Below are positions 24,603-32,824 of a DNA stretch of 53,919 bases, piece after piece. The DNA is taken from the NCBI GenBank assembly GCA_900547785.1, contig URIB01000008.1:1-53919 (forward strand), written 5' to 3'. This DNA is from an uncultured Dialister sp. (GTDB lineage: Bacteria > Bacillota > Negativicutes > Veillonellales > Dialisteraceae). The position numbers and the translations under genes are program-made. Below the pieces are notes generated by a model. It ran no database searches. It worked only from the letters and a program-made list of their open reading frames with translations, and was not told the origin of the DNA. The first letter of the stretch is position 1. Each line of letters opens with the position of its first letter.

Positions 24603-24637
24603 AAAAAAGAGAAATAGTATTACTATTTCTCTTTTTT
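24603..24637. terminator. Bidirectional hairpin terminator
   Basis: A 17-bp A/T-armed stem with the core GAGAAATAGTA and a one-base loop. It lies 31 bp beyond the stop of the minus-strand HD gene. It is nearly the same sequence as the central part of 17860-17910. Confidence 0.85.
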
Positions 24638-24667
24638 GGTTTGGTGCAAAAATGAAACGTTTTGTCT

Positions 24668-25234
24668 TTATTTTTCTAAGCCTAATTCTTTTTTGTGACG
24701 AGTCATACCGTCTATGCAGAGCTGCATGACTGTACCGGGGTCGAGGCCGAGCATTTGGAAGCCTTGTTTGATGACTTCTCTGTTACAGCCGGCGGCGAAA
24801 CTTTTGTCTTTGAATTTCTTTTTCAGTCTTTTGAGTTCCATGCCGTCTATGCCTTCGGGACGCATGAGGGCGTAAGCCATGATGACGCCGGTGAGTTCGT
24901 CGACGGTGTAGAGGCTTTTTTCCAGATTTGTTGTCGGTTCGAATTCATCGGTGCAAAGGCCCCAGCCGTGCGAAATAATGGCACGGATATCTTCTTCGTC
25001 GAGTCCTTCGGGTTCCAGAAGTTCGCGGACGTGATGACAGTGCTCATCCGGATATTTCTCATAATCTATGTCATGGAGGTAGCCGATCGCTTCCCAATGG
25101 TCACGGTCTTCATAGTAATAATCTGCCATAGCACCCATAGCGGCACTGACGGCTTGGGCGTGGGTGATAAGGTGCGGTTCGGTGGTGTGTTTTTTCAGGA
25201 TTTCTTTTGCTTTTTCCAAATTGAGTTTGCTCAT
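24668..25234 (-). CDS. HD-domain phosphohydrolase
   Basis: 188 residues with the HD metal-binding pattern: an N-terminal His in ITHAQAVSAAMG, the HD doublet in GYLHDIDYE (about 52-60), later His in CHHVRELL and SHGWG, and Asp in TVDELTG. It belongs to the small HDIG-type hydrolases that act on nucleotides or phosphate esters; the substrate is unknown. An AAAGGAGG site precedes the ATG at 25234. It is divergent from the Sir2 gene and likely transcribed alone. Confidence 0.85.
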   Translation of the reverse strand: MSKLNLEKAKEILKKHTTEPHLITHAQAVSAAMGAMADYYYEDRDHWEAIGYLHDIDYEKYPDEHCHHVRELLEPEGLDEEDIRAIISHGWGLCTDEFEPTTNLEKSLYTVDELTGVIMAYALMRPEGIDGMELKRLKKKFKDKSFAAGCNREVIKQGFQMLGLDPGTVMQLCIDGMTRHKKELGLEK

Positions 25235-25279
25235 GGTAACCTCCTTTGTTTTATCAAATGGTAGTGTGATTTCCGTTCT

Positions 25280-25309
25280 TTGTCAAATGACGGCGTTTTA
25301 TAGTAAGAT
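25280..25309 (+). promoter_or_regulatory. Candidate promoter of the Sir2 gene
   Basis: TTGTCA (25280-25285) and TAAGAT (25304-25309) with an 18-bp spacer, 33 bp before the ATG. Confidence 0.4.
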
Positions 25310-25342
25310 AAAAGAAAAAGCGGTGTAGAAAGGAGATTTCTG

Positions 25343-26098
25343 ATGACAGCGACAGAACAGTTTGCGGAGATGTTGAAAAAGCACAACAGAATTGTTTTCT
25401 TTGGCGGTGCCGGTGTTTCTACGGAGTCGGATATTCCCGATTTCCGTGGGAAAGACGGTTTGTACAATCAAAAGAATGATTTGCCCTGGTCACCGGAGGA
25501 GATTCTTTCTCATCATTTTTATGTGGAGCATCCGACGGAATTTTTCACTCTTTACAAAGAGCGGGAAGGCATGATGCTTGAGGCGCGGCCGAACCGGGCT
25601 CATTATGCATTGGCCGATTTGGAAAAAATGGGAAAGCTTTCGGGTATTGTGACGCAAAATATTGACGGGCTTCACCAGAAAGCAGGCAGCCGGAATGTTA
25701 TGGAGCTTCACGGCTCGATTTTGAGAAATATTTGCCAGAAGTGCGGAAAAATGGTGGGGATGGAGGAGTTTATCCGTCTTTGCCGGCCGATTCCTTATTG
25801 TCCCGATTGCGGCGGCGTATTGAAACCGGATGTGGTTCTTTATGAGGAGCCGCTTGATTCGAATACGATTGATGATGCGATTCATGAAATATCCCGGGCG
25901 GATATGCTGATTATCGGGGGAACGAGTCTTGTGGTGTATCCGGCGGCGGGATTTGTGAATGATTTCCGCGGCGATGCTCTTGTCATGATCAATAAGGATG
26001 CAACGAATCAGGACGGACGGTGCGATTTGGTGTTCCGTGAGAGTGTGGGTCAGGTTCTTGAGGAGGGTGTCAGACTTTTGAAGGACAGCATGGAGTAA
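25343..26098 (+). CDS. cobB: NAD-dependent protein deacylase, Sir2 family
   Basis: 251 residues, normal for bacterial sirtuins. The NAD-binding GAGVSTESDIPDFRG (about 22-36), the QNIDGLHQKAG motif (about 106-116), catalytic His in ELHGS (near 124) and the zinc pairs CQKC and CPDC (about 133-156) are all present. It removes acyl groups from lysines using NAD. An AAGGAG site precedes the ATG. It lies between the HD gene and the cysS leader promoter, with no sign of an operon partner. Confidence 0.93.
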   Translation: MTATEQFAEMLKKHNRIVFFGGAGVSTESDIPDFRGKDGLYNQKNDLPWSPEEILSHHFYVEHPTEFFTLYKEREGMMLEARPNRAHYALADLEKMGKLSGIVTQNIDGLHQKAGSRNVMELHGSILRNICQKCGKMVGMEEFIRLCRPIPYCPDCGGVLKPDVVLYEEPLDSNTIDDAIHEISRADMLIIGGTSLVVYPAAGFVNDFRGDALVMINKDATNQDGRCDLVFRESVGQVLEEGVRLLKDSME

Positions 26099-26129
26099 TT
26101 TCTTTGTCGGGAAATATCTTTTACTTGAA

Positions 26130-26158
26130 TTGACTGTATATCGAAAAAATTTTATAAT
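26130..26158 (+). promoter_or_regulatory. Promoter of the structured RNA/cysS leader
   Basis: TTGACT (26130-26135), 17 bp, TATAAT (26153-26158). The predicted start near 26165 lies just ahead of the structured RNA. Confidence 0.8.
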
Positions 26159-26172
26159 ATAAAATAAGCATT

Positions 26173-26369
26173 AACAGGTCTGTGGTTGAAAGTCGATGCC
26201 AGTCGCAGGCGAAGCGATCCACTTAAGATGTTCTAAAGGACATTGAGCATGGTGCGGCTTAGAAGTAAGTCCTGCCGAGAAAATCGAGAGGATGAGTAGT
26301 GAGAGGAATATCACCGGGTAGCGAAAGTTCCAGCAGGCGGGTGTGGGGTCAAAAACCAGGTCAGCTGTT
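26173..26369 (+). ncRNA. Structured RNA of unassigned family
   Basis: About 200 nt of GC-richer, stop-filled sequence bounded by a long-range helix: AACAG (26173-26177) with CTGTT (26365-26369), CTG (26180-26182) with CAG (26362-26364), and GGTT (26184-26187) with AACC (26354-26357). Internal hairpins include ATGTTC with GGACAT (26228-26243) and CCTGC (26271-26275) with GCAGG. It follows a consensus promoter directly. It does not carry the signatures of RNase P, tmRNA, SRP or 6S RNA. A raiA-type RNA is one possibility I cannot confirm. There is no terminator before the T-box region, so it may be part of the cysS leader. Confidence 0.6.
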
Positions 26370-26370
26370 T

Positions 26371-26616
26371 GTGCTTACCAATTTAAAAGAAAAGCAATGA
26401 CCAAAAGAAGTAAGCATAGTCTGTTTCTAAAGAGAGGACGGCGGCGGTGGAAGCCGTCTGTAACGGATATGGTGAAATGCCTTTGTGAGCCGGAGAGGGG
26501 AAGGAGTTTTCTCTTGTATCCTCTTTCGTGAATCTGCGTTAAGATAGGTGCGGCGTTTTTGCCGGCAGAGTGGAATTACGGGCCACCGTCTCTGTGAGGC
26601 GGCGGCTTTTTATTTG
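26371..26616 (+). promoter_or_regulatory. T-box leader of cysS with antiterminator/terminator switch
   Basis: The 3' end has the classic antiterminator: CAGAG (26566-26570) with CTCTG (26590-26594), a 7-nt bulge TGGAATT (26571-26577), and ACGG (26578-26581) with CCGT (26586-26589). The bulge UGGA complements UCCA, fitting tRNA-Cys with discriminator U. The competing terminator pairs 26582-26592 with 26596-26606 and ends in T5. Upstream hairpins are seen at 26371-26417 and 26438-26459. I could not place the UGC specifier loop. Uncharged tRNA-Cys would allow read-through into cysS. Confidence 0.72.
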
Positions 26617-26632
26617 TATTTTGGAGGAAAAT

Positions 26633-28078
26633 ATGGAAGATATCAGGGTGTATAATACGCTGACCGGAGAGAAAAGTATTTTCAAGCCGGTGACACCGGG
26701 CGAGGTGAAAATTTATGTTTGCGGGGTGACGCCTTATAATCACCCCCATATCGGGAATGCCCGTCCTGCCGTAACTTGGGATGTCATCCGCCGGTATTTG
26801 GAGCATATCGGGTACAAGGTGGCTTTTGTACAGAATTTTACCGATGTGGACGATAAAATTATCAACAAAGCAAATGCGGAAGGGACGGACTGGAAAACGA
26901 TTTCCGACCGCTATATTGATGCGTATTTCAAAGTCATGGATGCCATGCATGTAAGACGGGCCGATGTATATCCCCGTGTATCCGACCATATGCAGGATAT
27001 TATTGATATGGTCAGTACGCTGATAGAAAAGGGACATGCATATGTGCTGGACGGTGACGTGTATTATGATATTTCTACTTTTGACCGTTACGGAGAGTTA
27101 TCGGGCAGGAAAACAGATGACATGCTGGCCGGTGCGAGGATTGAAGTGAATGAAGGAAAGAAAAATCCCGGAGATTTCGCTCTTTGGAAGGCGGCAAAGC
27201 CGGGTGAACCTTTCTGGGAAAGCCCGTGGGGAAAAGGACGTCCCGGCTGGCATATCGAATGTTCTGCCATGTCGGTCCATTATCTGGGAAAGACTTTTGA
27301 TTTTCATGGCGGCGGCAGCGATCTTATCTTTCCGCATCATGAAAATGAAATTGCCCAGACCGAGGGTTGCACGGATTGCAAGTTTGTCAATTACTGGCTG
27401 CACAACGGATTTATTACCATCAATTCCGAAAAAATGAGTAAGTCGCTGAATAATTTCTTCCTCGCTAAGGATGTGCTGGAGTCTTATTCGGGTGATGCAC
27501 TCCGCTATTTCCTCTTGTCCGTTCATTACAGGAATCCTCTCGATTACTCGAAGGACCGTTTGGACGAGGCGGAAAAGAATATGGAACGCTTAACGGAAGT
27601 CATCCGCCGTATCAAAGAGTTGAAAGAAAAACAGGGGGACGAAAAGACCGAGGAATCCCGTATACTTTCGGAAGCGGCGGAAACGGCACTCCGCGTTTTC
27701 CATGAAGCAATGGACGATGATTTTAATACAGGTCTTGCTACGGGAGCGATGTTCGATTTGGCTAAGGCTATCAATATTTACGGAGCTGCCGTGGACGGCG
27801 GACTTGCAACGGATGAGGAAGCGGTAACGAAAGCTTACGACGCTTTGAAAACGATTACCGATGTTTTGGGAATTCTGGAAACGGCATGGAAAAAGCAGAC
27901 CGTGGCAGATGATACTTCTTATAATGAACTGATGGACGTGATTCTTGCGGTCCGCCAGGAAGTAAGAAAGGAAAAACTGTATCATATTTCCGACCAGATT
28001 CGTGATAAATTAGGGGAAATCGGAATTGTAATCGAGGATACCCCGACGGGAGCAAGGTGGAAAAAGCGTGGAGTTTAA
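26633..28078 (+). CDS. cysS: Cysteinyl-tRNA synthetase
   Basis: 481 residues, the usual length. A class I catalytic core has the zinc ligand CGVTPYNHPHIGNARP (about 29-44, including the HIGH-type HIGN), AFVQNFTDVDDKI and the KMSKS motif (EKMSKSLNN). The helical anticodon-binding region is C-terminal. It charges tRNA-Cys. The ATG at 26633 has TTGGAGG upstream; the frame is open upstream, but that part is the T-box leader. Expression is controlled by the T-box, and the gene overlaps mrnC by 11 bp. Confidence 0.97.
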   Translation: MEDIRVYNTLTGEKSIFKPVTPGEVKIYVCGVTPYNHPHIGNARPAVTWDVIRRYLEHIGYKVAFVQNFTDVDDKIINKANAEGTDWKTISDRYIDAYFKVMDAMHVRRADVYPRVSDHMQDIIDMVSTLIEKGHAYVLDGDVYYDISTFDRYGELSGRKTDDMLAGARIEVNEGKKNPGDFALWKAAKPGEPFWESPWGKGRPGWHIECSAMSVHYLGKTFDFHGGGSDLIFPHHENEIAQTEGCTDCKFVNYWLHNGFITINSEKMSKSLNNFFLAKDVLESYSGDALRYFLLSVHYRNPLDYSKDRLDEAEKNMERLTEVIRRIKELKEKQGDEKTEESRILSEAAETALRVFHEAMDDDFNTGLATGAMFDLAKAINIYGAAVDGGLATDEEAVTKAYDALKTITDVLGILETAWKKQTVADDTSYNELMDVILAVRQEVRKEKLYHISDQIRDKLGEIGIVIEDTPTGARWKKRGV

Positions 28079-28535
28079 GCGGGTTGTTTTTTTAAAGAAA
28101 CAAATGGCTCACAAGGTGGGCGGTGAGGAAAAGGAGCTGTCCGAACAGGAAGTTTTTGCGGCGGATGCTCTCACTCTCGCCTATATGGGTGATGTGTGCT
28201 GGTCATTTTTTATAAGGGAAAAGCTTATCGGTACGGGCATTTATAATGTACAGATTTTAAATAGTCTTTCTTCGGAAATGGTGTCTGCCCGTTGGCAAAG
28301 CCGCATTCTTTATGAAATCCGTGAACTTTTATCGGATCGGGAATTGAAGGTATGCAAGAGGGCAAGAAATACCAGTTCGACGGTGCCGAAGAGTGCGACG
28401 GTGGAAGAGTACAGAGAGTCCACGGCTTTTGAAGGACTTCTCGGCTATTTGTACCTGTCCCGCCAGCAGGAACGTCTTGATTTCCTGATGAACCGGTCAC
28501 TTATGTATTTGGCAAGGGAGTTTGAGGATGTATGA
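28068..28535 (+). CDS. mrnC: Mini-ribonuclease III
   Basis: 155 residues consisting of an RNase III-type catalytic domain only, without a dsRNA-binding domain. Key residues lie in AADALTLAYMGDVCW (about 30-44) and in the later TAFEGLLGYLYL (about 124-135, Glu). Mini-III trims 23S rRNA ends during 50S maturation. The GTG start at 28068 has AAGGTGG upstream and overlaps the end of cysS. cysS-mrnC-rlmB-yacP is a conserved Firmicute order. Confidence 0.93.
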   Translation: MEFKRVVFLKKQMAHKVGGEEKELSEQEVFAADALTLAYMGDVCWSFFIREKLIGTGIYNVQILNSLSSEMVSARWQSRILYEIRELLSDRELKVCKRARNTSSTVPKSATVEEYRESTAFEGLLGYLYLSRQQERLDFLMNRSLMYLAREFEDV

Positions 28536-29367
28536 CCGCAAGCACGGACGAAATAAAAAAGAACCGGGAACGGTAAAACGGGAAAGGCAGGACCGCAAAA
28601 TGAAGTCCCGCAGGTCTGTTTTTTCCGGTAGGGAAACTGCGGACAGGGAAGATTTTCTTATCGGCGGACGAAACAGTGTTGCCGAGTCTCTCCGGGCCGG
28701 ACAAGTGAAAAAAATTTTTGTCAAGGCTGGGAAAAAAGACGGCCGCCTTGAGGAGTTGGTACATCAGGCGGCAGAGAGCGGAATTGCCGTTGCTGAAGTA
28801 GAAGAAGACGCACTTTCAGAGATGACCGGCGGAATCCGCCATCAAGGTATTGCGGCGGCGCTCAGGCCTTATGAATATGCCGATTTGGATAAGGTTTTGG
28901 CAGAGGTAAAAGAGGAAAATCCGATTCTGATTCTGCTGGACGGGATAGAGGACGTAAGAAATCTGGGAGCGATTGTCCGCACTGCGGAGTGCGGCGGTGC
29001 GGCGGCAGTTCTCCTGCCTAAGCATAAAAGCTCGCCTGTCACGGCAGCGGCTATGAAAACGGCGGCCGGTGCCTTTGCGTATCTTCCGGTATGCCAGACG
29101 GGAAATATCCGCCAAACCCTGGAGTCACTTAAAAAAAGAGGTTTCTGGGTAGTCGCGGCGGATATGGACGGTGACGTTCTCTATGAATCCGATTTAAAGA
29201 GACCGCTTGTGATAGTCATGGGAGCAGAGGGGAAAGGAATCAGTCCTTTAACGAAAAAAATCTGTGATTTCTCGGTCCGTATTCCGATGAAAGGGAAAGT
29301 ATCGTCTTTGAATGTTTCGGTGGCGGCGGCACTTATTTTATACGAAGCTGTCCGTCAGAGGAGCTGA
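28528..29367 (+). CDS. rlmB: 23S rRNA (guanosine-2'-O-)-methyltransferase RlmB, SpoU family
   Basis: 279 residues. A basic N-terminal extension (about 1-45) precedes the L30e-like substrate-binding domain (FLIGGRNSVAESLRAG...). The knotted SpoU methylase domain has ILLDGIEDVRNLGAIVRTAE (about 133-152), VMGAEGKGIS and the terminal SLNVSVAAALILYE. It methylates the ribose of a guanosine in 23S rRNA, probably G2251 in E. coli numbering. The ATG at 28528 follows AAGGGAG and overlaps mrnC by 8 bp. Confidence 0.93.
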   Translation: MYDRKHGRNKKEPGTVKRERQDRKMKSRRSVFSGRETADREDFLIGGRNSVAESLRAGQVKKIFVKAGKKDGRLEELVHQAAESGIAVAEVEEDALSEMTGGIRHQGIAAALRPYEYADLDKVLAEVKEENPILILLDGIEDVRNLGAIVRTAECGGAAAVLLPKHKSSPVTAAAMKTAAGAFAYLPVCQTGNIRQTLESLKKRGFWVVAADMDGDVLYESDLKRPLVIVMGAEGKGISPLTKKICDFSVRIPMKGKVSSLNVSVAAALILYEAVRQRS

Positions 29368-29368
29368 T

Positions 29369-29875
29369 ATGCGTGATTTATATCTGATTGACGGTTATAA
29401 TGTCATTTTTTGGCTTCCTCATGAATTTGACAGGACCGATTTGGAATCGAGCCGTAAAAAATTGATTGACCTGATGCAGGACTACGGGGCACATAATCAT
29501 GTGGAAGTCATTGTCGTTTTTGACGGGCAAAGCCGCTCAATGAAAGAAGAAGTGGAAACGGTATCTCCGTTTTTCCATGTGGTGTATACGCCGAGCCGTA
29601 TGACGGCCGACAGCTACATTGAAAGAGAATCTTACCGCAGAAAAGACGAGTACCGCGCCATTTTTGTTGTCACTTCCGACGGGGCGGAACAAAACCAAAT
29701 TCTCGGGCACGGGGCATACAGAATGGCCGTGGCGGATTTGGTTCGTTCGTGGAATGAGGACAAGAAAGTACAATCTGCATTTATACAAAATAACAACAGA
29801 ACAAATCTGCGGAGTGAGATTGGAAGAAGTATCCCCGAAATGGTACAGGAAAAACTGGAACGGCTTCGCCGGTAA
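29369..29875 (+). CDS. NYN/PIN-like RNA endonuclease (YacP/Rae1 family)
   Basis: 168 residues with a PIN-like fold: LIDGYNVIFW (about 5-14, first acidic site), VIVVFDGQSRS (about 46-56), TADSYIERE and VVTSDGAEQNQI (about 100-111). In Bacillus the relative Rae1 cuts mRNA in the ribosomal A site. The ATG at 29369 follows GAGGAG and sits one base after the rlmB stop, completing the cysS-mrnC-rlmB-yacP unit. Confidence 0.88.
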   Translation: MRDLYLIDGYNVIFWLPHEFDRTDLESSRKKLIDLMQDYGAHNHVEVIVVFDGQSRSMKEEVETVSPFFHVVYTPSRMTADSYIERESYRRKDEYRAIFVVTSDGAEQNQILGHGAYRMAVADLVRSWNEDKKVQSAFIQNNNRTNLRSEIGRSIPEMVQEKLERLRR

Positions 29876-29891
29876 AATTCATTGATTTGAG

Positions 29892-29920
29892 TTGACCGGG
29901 TACGGCGGTTGTTATATACT
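29892..29920 (+). promoter_or_regulatory. Promoter of secG
   Basis: TTGACC (29892-29897), 17 bp, TATACT (29915-29920). Confidence 0.7.
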
Positions 29921-29981
29921 ATTGATTGATATTAAGCGTTTTAAATTTCTGTATCTTTCGGGATACGTGGGAGGATGTACA

Positions 29982-30218
29982 GTGAAATATGCATTAATCG
30001 GAATCACTATGGTAGTCGCTTTATTTTTGATCGTTGTTATTGTGGCACAGGAATCAAAACAGCCCGGAATGGGAAGTGCTATCGGCGGCGGTGCGGAAGG
30101 TATGATGGGCGGTAAGACTCGCGGGAAAGATGCAGTCCTTTCTAAATTTACCGTTGTGTTCGGTATCATCTTTGCCGTATTATGTCTTGTGCTGGGACGA
30201 TATATGAATACATTTTAA
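29982..30218 (+). CDS. secG: Preprotein translocase subunit SecG
   Basis: 78 residues with two membrane helices (about 3-22 and 54-74) joined by a Gly/Met-rich loop (GSAIGGGAEGMMGGKTRGKDA), the SecG pattern. It assists SecYE in protein export. GTG is used as start with GGGAGG upstream. It begins the conserved secG-rnr-smpB block. Confidence 0.93.
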   Translation: MKYALIGITMVVALFLIVVIVAQESKQPGMGSAIGGGAEGMMGGKTRGKDAVLSKFTVVFGIIFAVLCLVLGRYMNTF

Positions 30219-30225
30219 AATCTTT

Positions 30226-30253
30226 AAGGGCTTGCGGCGAGCAAGTCTTTTTT
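30226..30253 (+). terminator. Weak terminator between secG and rnr
   Basis: A 10-bp stem with two G-T pairs (AAGGGCTTGC with GCAAGTCTTT) and a T-tract. It probably allows partial read-through into rnr. Confidence 0.6.
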
Positions 30254-30271
30254 ATTTACAGGAGCGGAAAC

Positions 30272-32308
30272 ATGGAGGATAAATTATCGTATAAGCCCGG
30301 CACGGTTCTGCAGGGGGTCTATAAATCTTACGGGCCTAAGTTCGGATTTCTCATCACTGATGAGGCACATGAAGATGTGTATATTTCCGACAGAGATCAC
30401 CTCGATGCGGTCAACAATGACACGGTAGAGGTGAGAACGAGAAAAAGTCGGACCGGCCGCCACAAAACGGAAGGGGAAATCGTAAGAGTCATCGAAAGAG
30501 CGGAAAATTCTTTTGTCTGCACTTATGAAATGACCGCTTCCGGCGGAGAAGCCATGCCTATCGATGAAAAAGTGGACATGGAAATTTATATTCCGAAAGG
30601 AAAAGAAATGGGTGCGGCCACAGGTGCCCGTGTCATGGTGGAGGTTACCCGCTGGCCGAAAGACCATATCGGTGCAGAGGGGCATGTTACCGAAATTATC
30701 GGCTATAAAGGGGATAAAGGACTGGATATTGATATTCTTATCGCCCAGCATAAACTGCCCCATGTATTTTCCGAAAAGTTATTGGCCGAAGCGGAGCATT
30801 TATCGGGGGAAGTAAAAAAAGAAAAGGGCGTAGAAGATTTCCGGGATTTACCTTTGATAACTATCGACGGTCCCGATGCGAAAGATTTGGATGATGCCGT
30901 ATATTGCATAAGAAAAGACAACGGACATTTTGAGTTGGGCGTACATATCGCAGACGTCAGCCGCTATGCCGTCAAAGGTTCCCTTATTGACGAGGAAGCT
31001 TACCGCAGGGGAACGTCGGTGTATCTGGCAGACCGGGTTATTCCCATGCTTCCTGTCCGCCTGTCTAATGATTTGTGCAGTTTAAATCATGATGAAGACC
31101 GATATGCCATGTCCTGTATCATGAATGTAAGTCCTGCAGGCGAGGTGACTACGGAAAAAATTACGCCTTCTATCATACGGGTGGCACGGCGGTGCAATTA
31201 TCCGGAGGTGAATCAGGCTTTGGATGACGGCTTTGTGCCGGATGATTTAAAGCCGTTTCTCTCGTTACTTCACGATTTGAAAGATTGTGCCGATGCACTC
31301 CGGAAAAACCGGACGGAACGGGGCGCTCTTGATTTTGATTTCCCTGAATACAAAGTGATTCTTGACGAGGACGGAACACCGCTCCGCATTGATAAACGAA
31401 TCCGCGGAGACGGGGAAAAAATGATTGAGGATGCAATGATTGCCGCCAATGAAGCAGTGGCCCGCTTTTTAGAAGAGAAAGGGCATACTTCCGTTTATCG
31501 TGTCCATGATCATCCTGATGAAGAAAAGTTAAATGCTTTGAAAAAGATGATGCCTATTTTAGGAATCACGGAACGGCTGCCGGAAGCGCCTGAACCGAAA
31601 GATATGCAGAAATTAATGGACAGTGTCCGCGGCAAGGATATGGAGGCGGTGGTCCAGGTGATGACACTCCGCTCGCTGCCTCAGGCGTGCTACAGTACAG
31701 AAAATACGGGGCATTTCGGCATCGCTTCGTCCTGCTATACTCATTTCACATCACCGATACGCCGCTATCCCGATCTGATGGTACACAGGCTAATCCGTCA
31801 GGCACTTCATGAATCGCTGAATAAAAATAAGCTGAAAAGGCAGACGGAATTTTTAATGAGAGCGGTGGAGCATTGTTCGGAAACGGAACAGAATGCGACA
31901 GATACGGAAAGAGATGTAACGGATCTTAAAACAACGGAATATATGGCACCTTTCGTGGGTGAACCTTTTGATGCCCGTATCACGGGAGTGACGGGATTCG
32001 GTCTTTTTGCAGGTCTCGATAACGGGGCAGAAGGGCTTATCCATATCGATTCCATGGATGATGACGAATATGTCTATCGGGAAGATACGATGACTCTCGT
32101 AGGAGTCCGCGGCGGTAAAAGATATGCCCTCGGTATGCCGGTCAAGGTGACATTGGTTAAAGCGGATAAAGAAAAACGGGAATTGGATTTTGTTCTGGGA
32201 GAAATTGATTCGCCGCTCAGTCTGGAAAGAAAGATAAGAAAAGCCGCTACTTCCAAGTCTCATTTAAAGACAAAGAACAAGAAAGGAAAAGGAAAACGTA
32301 AGAAATAA
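30272..32308 (+). CDS. rnr: Ribonuclease R (3'-5' exoribonuclease)
   Basis: 678 residues. Cold-shock/OB domains are at the N-terminus. The RNB catalytic domain has TIDGPDAKDLDDAVY (about 204-218, Asp cluster), DRVIPMLPVRLSNDLCSL and HFTSPIRRYPDL. An S1 domain follows (about 560-640) and the tail is Lys-rich (KTKNKKGKGKRKK). It degrades structured RNA and works with SmpB/tmRNA in quality control. The ATG at 30272 follows CAGGAGCGG. The TAATG junction couples it to smpB. Confidence 0.95.
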   Translation: MEDKLSYKPGTVLQGVYKSYGPKFGFLITDEAHEDVYISDRDHLDAVNNDTVEVRTRKSRTGRHKTEGEIVRVIERAENSFVCTYEMTASGGEAMPIDEKVDMEIYIPKGKEMGAATGARVMVEVTRWPKDHIGAEGHVTEIIGYKGDKGLDIDILIAQHKLPHVFSEKLLAEAEHLSGEVKKEKGVEDFRDLPLITIDGPDAKDLDDAVYCIRKDNGHFELGVHIADVSRYAVKGSLIDEEAYRRGTSVYLADRVIPMLPVRLSNDLCSLNHDEDRYAMSCIMNVSPAGEVTTEKITPSIIRVARRCNYPEVNQALDDGFVPDDLKPFLSLLHDLKDCADALRKNRTERGALDFDFPEYKVILDEDGTPLRIDKRIRGDGEKMIEDAMIAANEAVARFLEEKGHTSVYRVHDHPDEEKLNALKKMMPILGITERLPEAPEPKDMQKLMDSVRGKDMEAVVQVMTLRSLPQACYSTENTGHFGIASSCYTHFTSPIRRYPDLMVHRLIRQALHESLNKNKLKRQTEFLMRAVEHCSETEQNATDTERDVTDLKTTEYMAPFVGEPFDARITGVTGFGLFAGLDNGAEGLIHIDSMDDDEYVYREDTMTLVGVRGGKRYALGMPVKVTLVKADKEKRELDFVLGEIDSPLSLERKIRKAATSKSHLKTKNKKGKGKRKK

Positions 32309-32778
32309 TGGCGAAAGAAAAGACAGCACCGCCTATAGCGGTAAACCGTCAGGCACATCACAACTATTTCATTCATGAAACTTATGAATGCGGCATTGCT
32401 CTGACCGGTACGGAGGTTAAATCCATACGGAGCGGGAAAGCAAATTTGCGGGACAGCTTTGCCAAAGTCCAAAAGGGAGAGGTTTTCCTTTGGAATGCCC
32501 ACATCAGCCCGTATGAGCAGGGAAATATTTTCAATCATGATCCGCTCCGGACGAGAAAACTGCTTCTTCATAAAAAGGAAATATTGAAAATTGAAAATGC
32601 CATGAAAACGAAAGGGTATACACTGATTCCCTTAAAATTGTATTTCCGCCACGGAAAGGTAAAGGTGGAAATCGGTCTGGCGACAGGCAAAAAGCTGTAC
32701 GACAAACGGCAGGATATGGCCGCACGGGCAGCGAAAAGAGATCTGGACCGGCGAATCAAGGAACAGCGGTATGACTGA
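32308..32778 (+). CDS. smpB: SsrA-binding protein SmpB
   Basis: 156 residues starting with the family blocks NRQAHHNYFIHETYECGIAL and GTEVKSIRSGKANLRD, and ending in a basic tail (DLDRRIKEQRYD). SmpB carries tmRNA into stalled ribosomes. Its ATG overlaps the rnr stop. A bidirectional terminator follows. The ssrA RNA itself is not in the window. Confidence 0.96.
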   Translation: MAKEKTAPPIAVNRQAHHNYFIHETYECGIALTGTEVKSIRSGKANLRDSFAKVQKGEVFLWNAHISPYEQGNIFNHDPLRTRKLLLHKKEILKIENAMKTKGYTLIPLKLYFRHGKVKVEIGLATGKKLYDKRQDMAARAAKRDLDRRIKEQRYD

Positions 32779-32781
32779 TAA

Positions 32782-32817
32782 AAAAACGAGTCTTCTTTTA
32801 TGGAAAGACTCGTTTTT
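32782..32817. terminator. Bidirectional terminator after smpB
   Basis: AAAAACGAGTCTT pairs with AAGACTCGTTTTT around a 10-base loop. It serves smpB and the convergent GerMN lipoprotein gene. Confidence 0.9.
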
Positions 32818-32824
32818 GTTTGCG

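Noticed and set aside
26343..26531. Short open frame reading MGSKTRSAVCAYQF... as a gene
   Set aside because: It overlaps the structured RNA and the T-box leader, has no ribosome binding site and an implausible composition.
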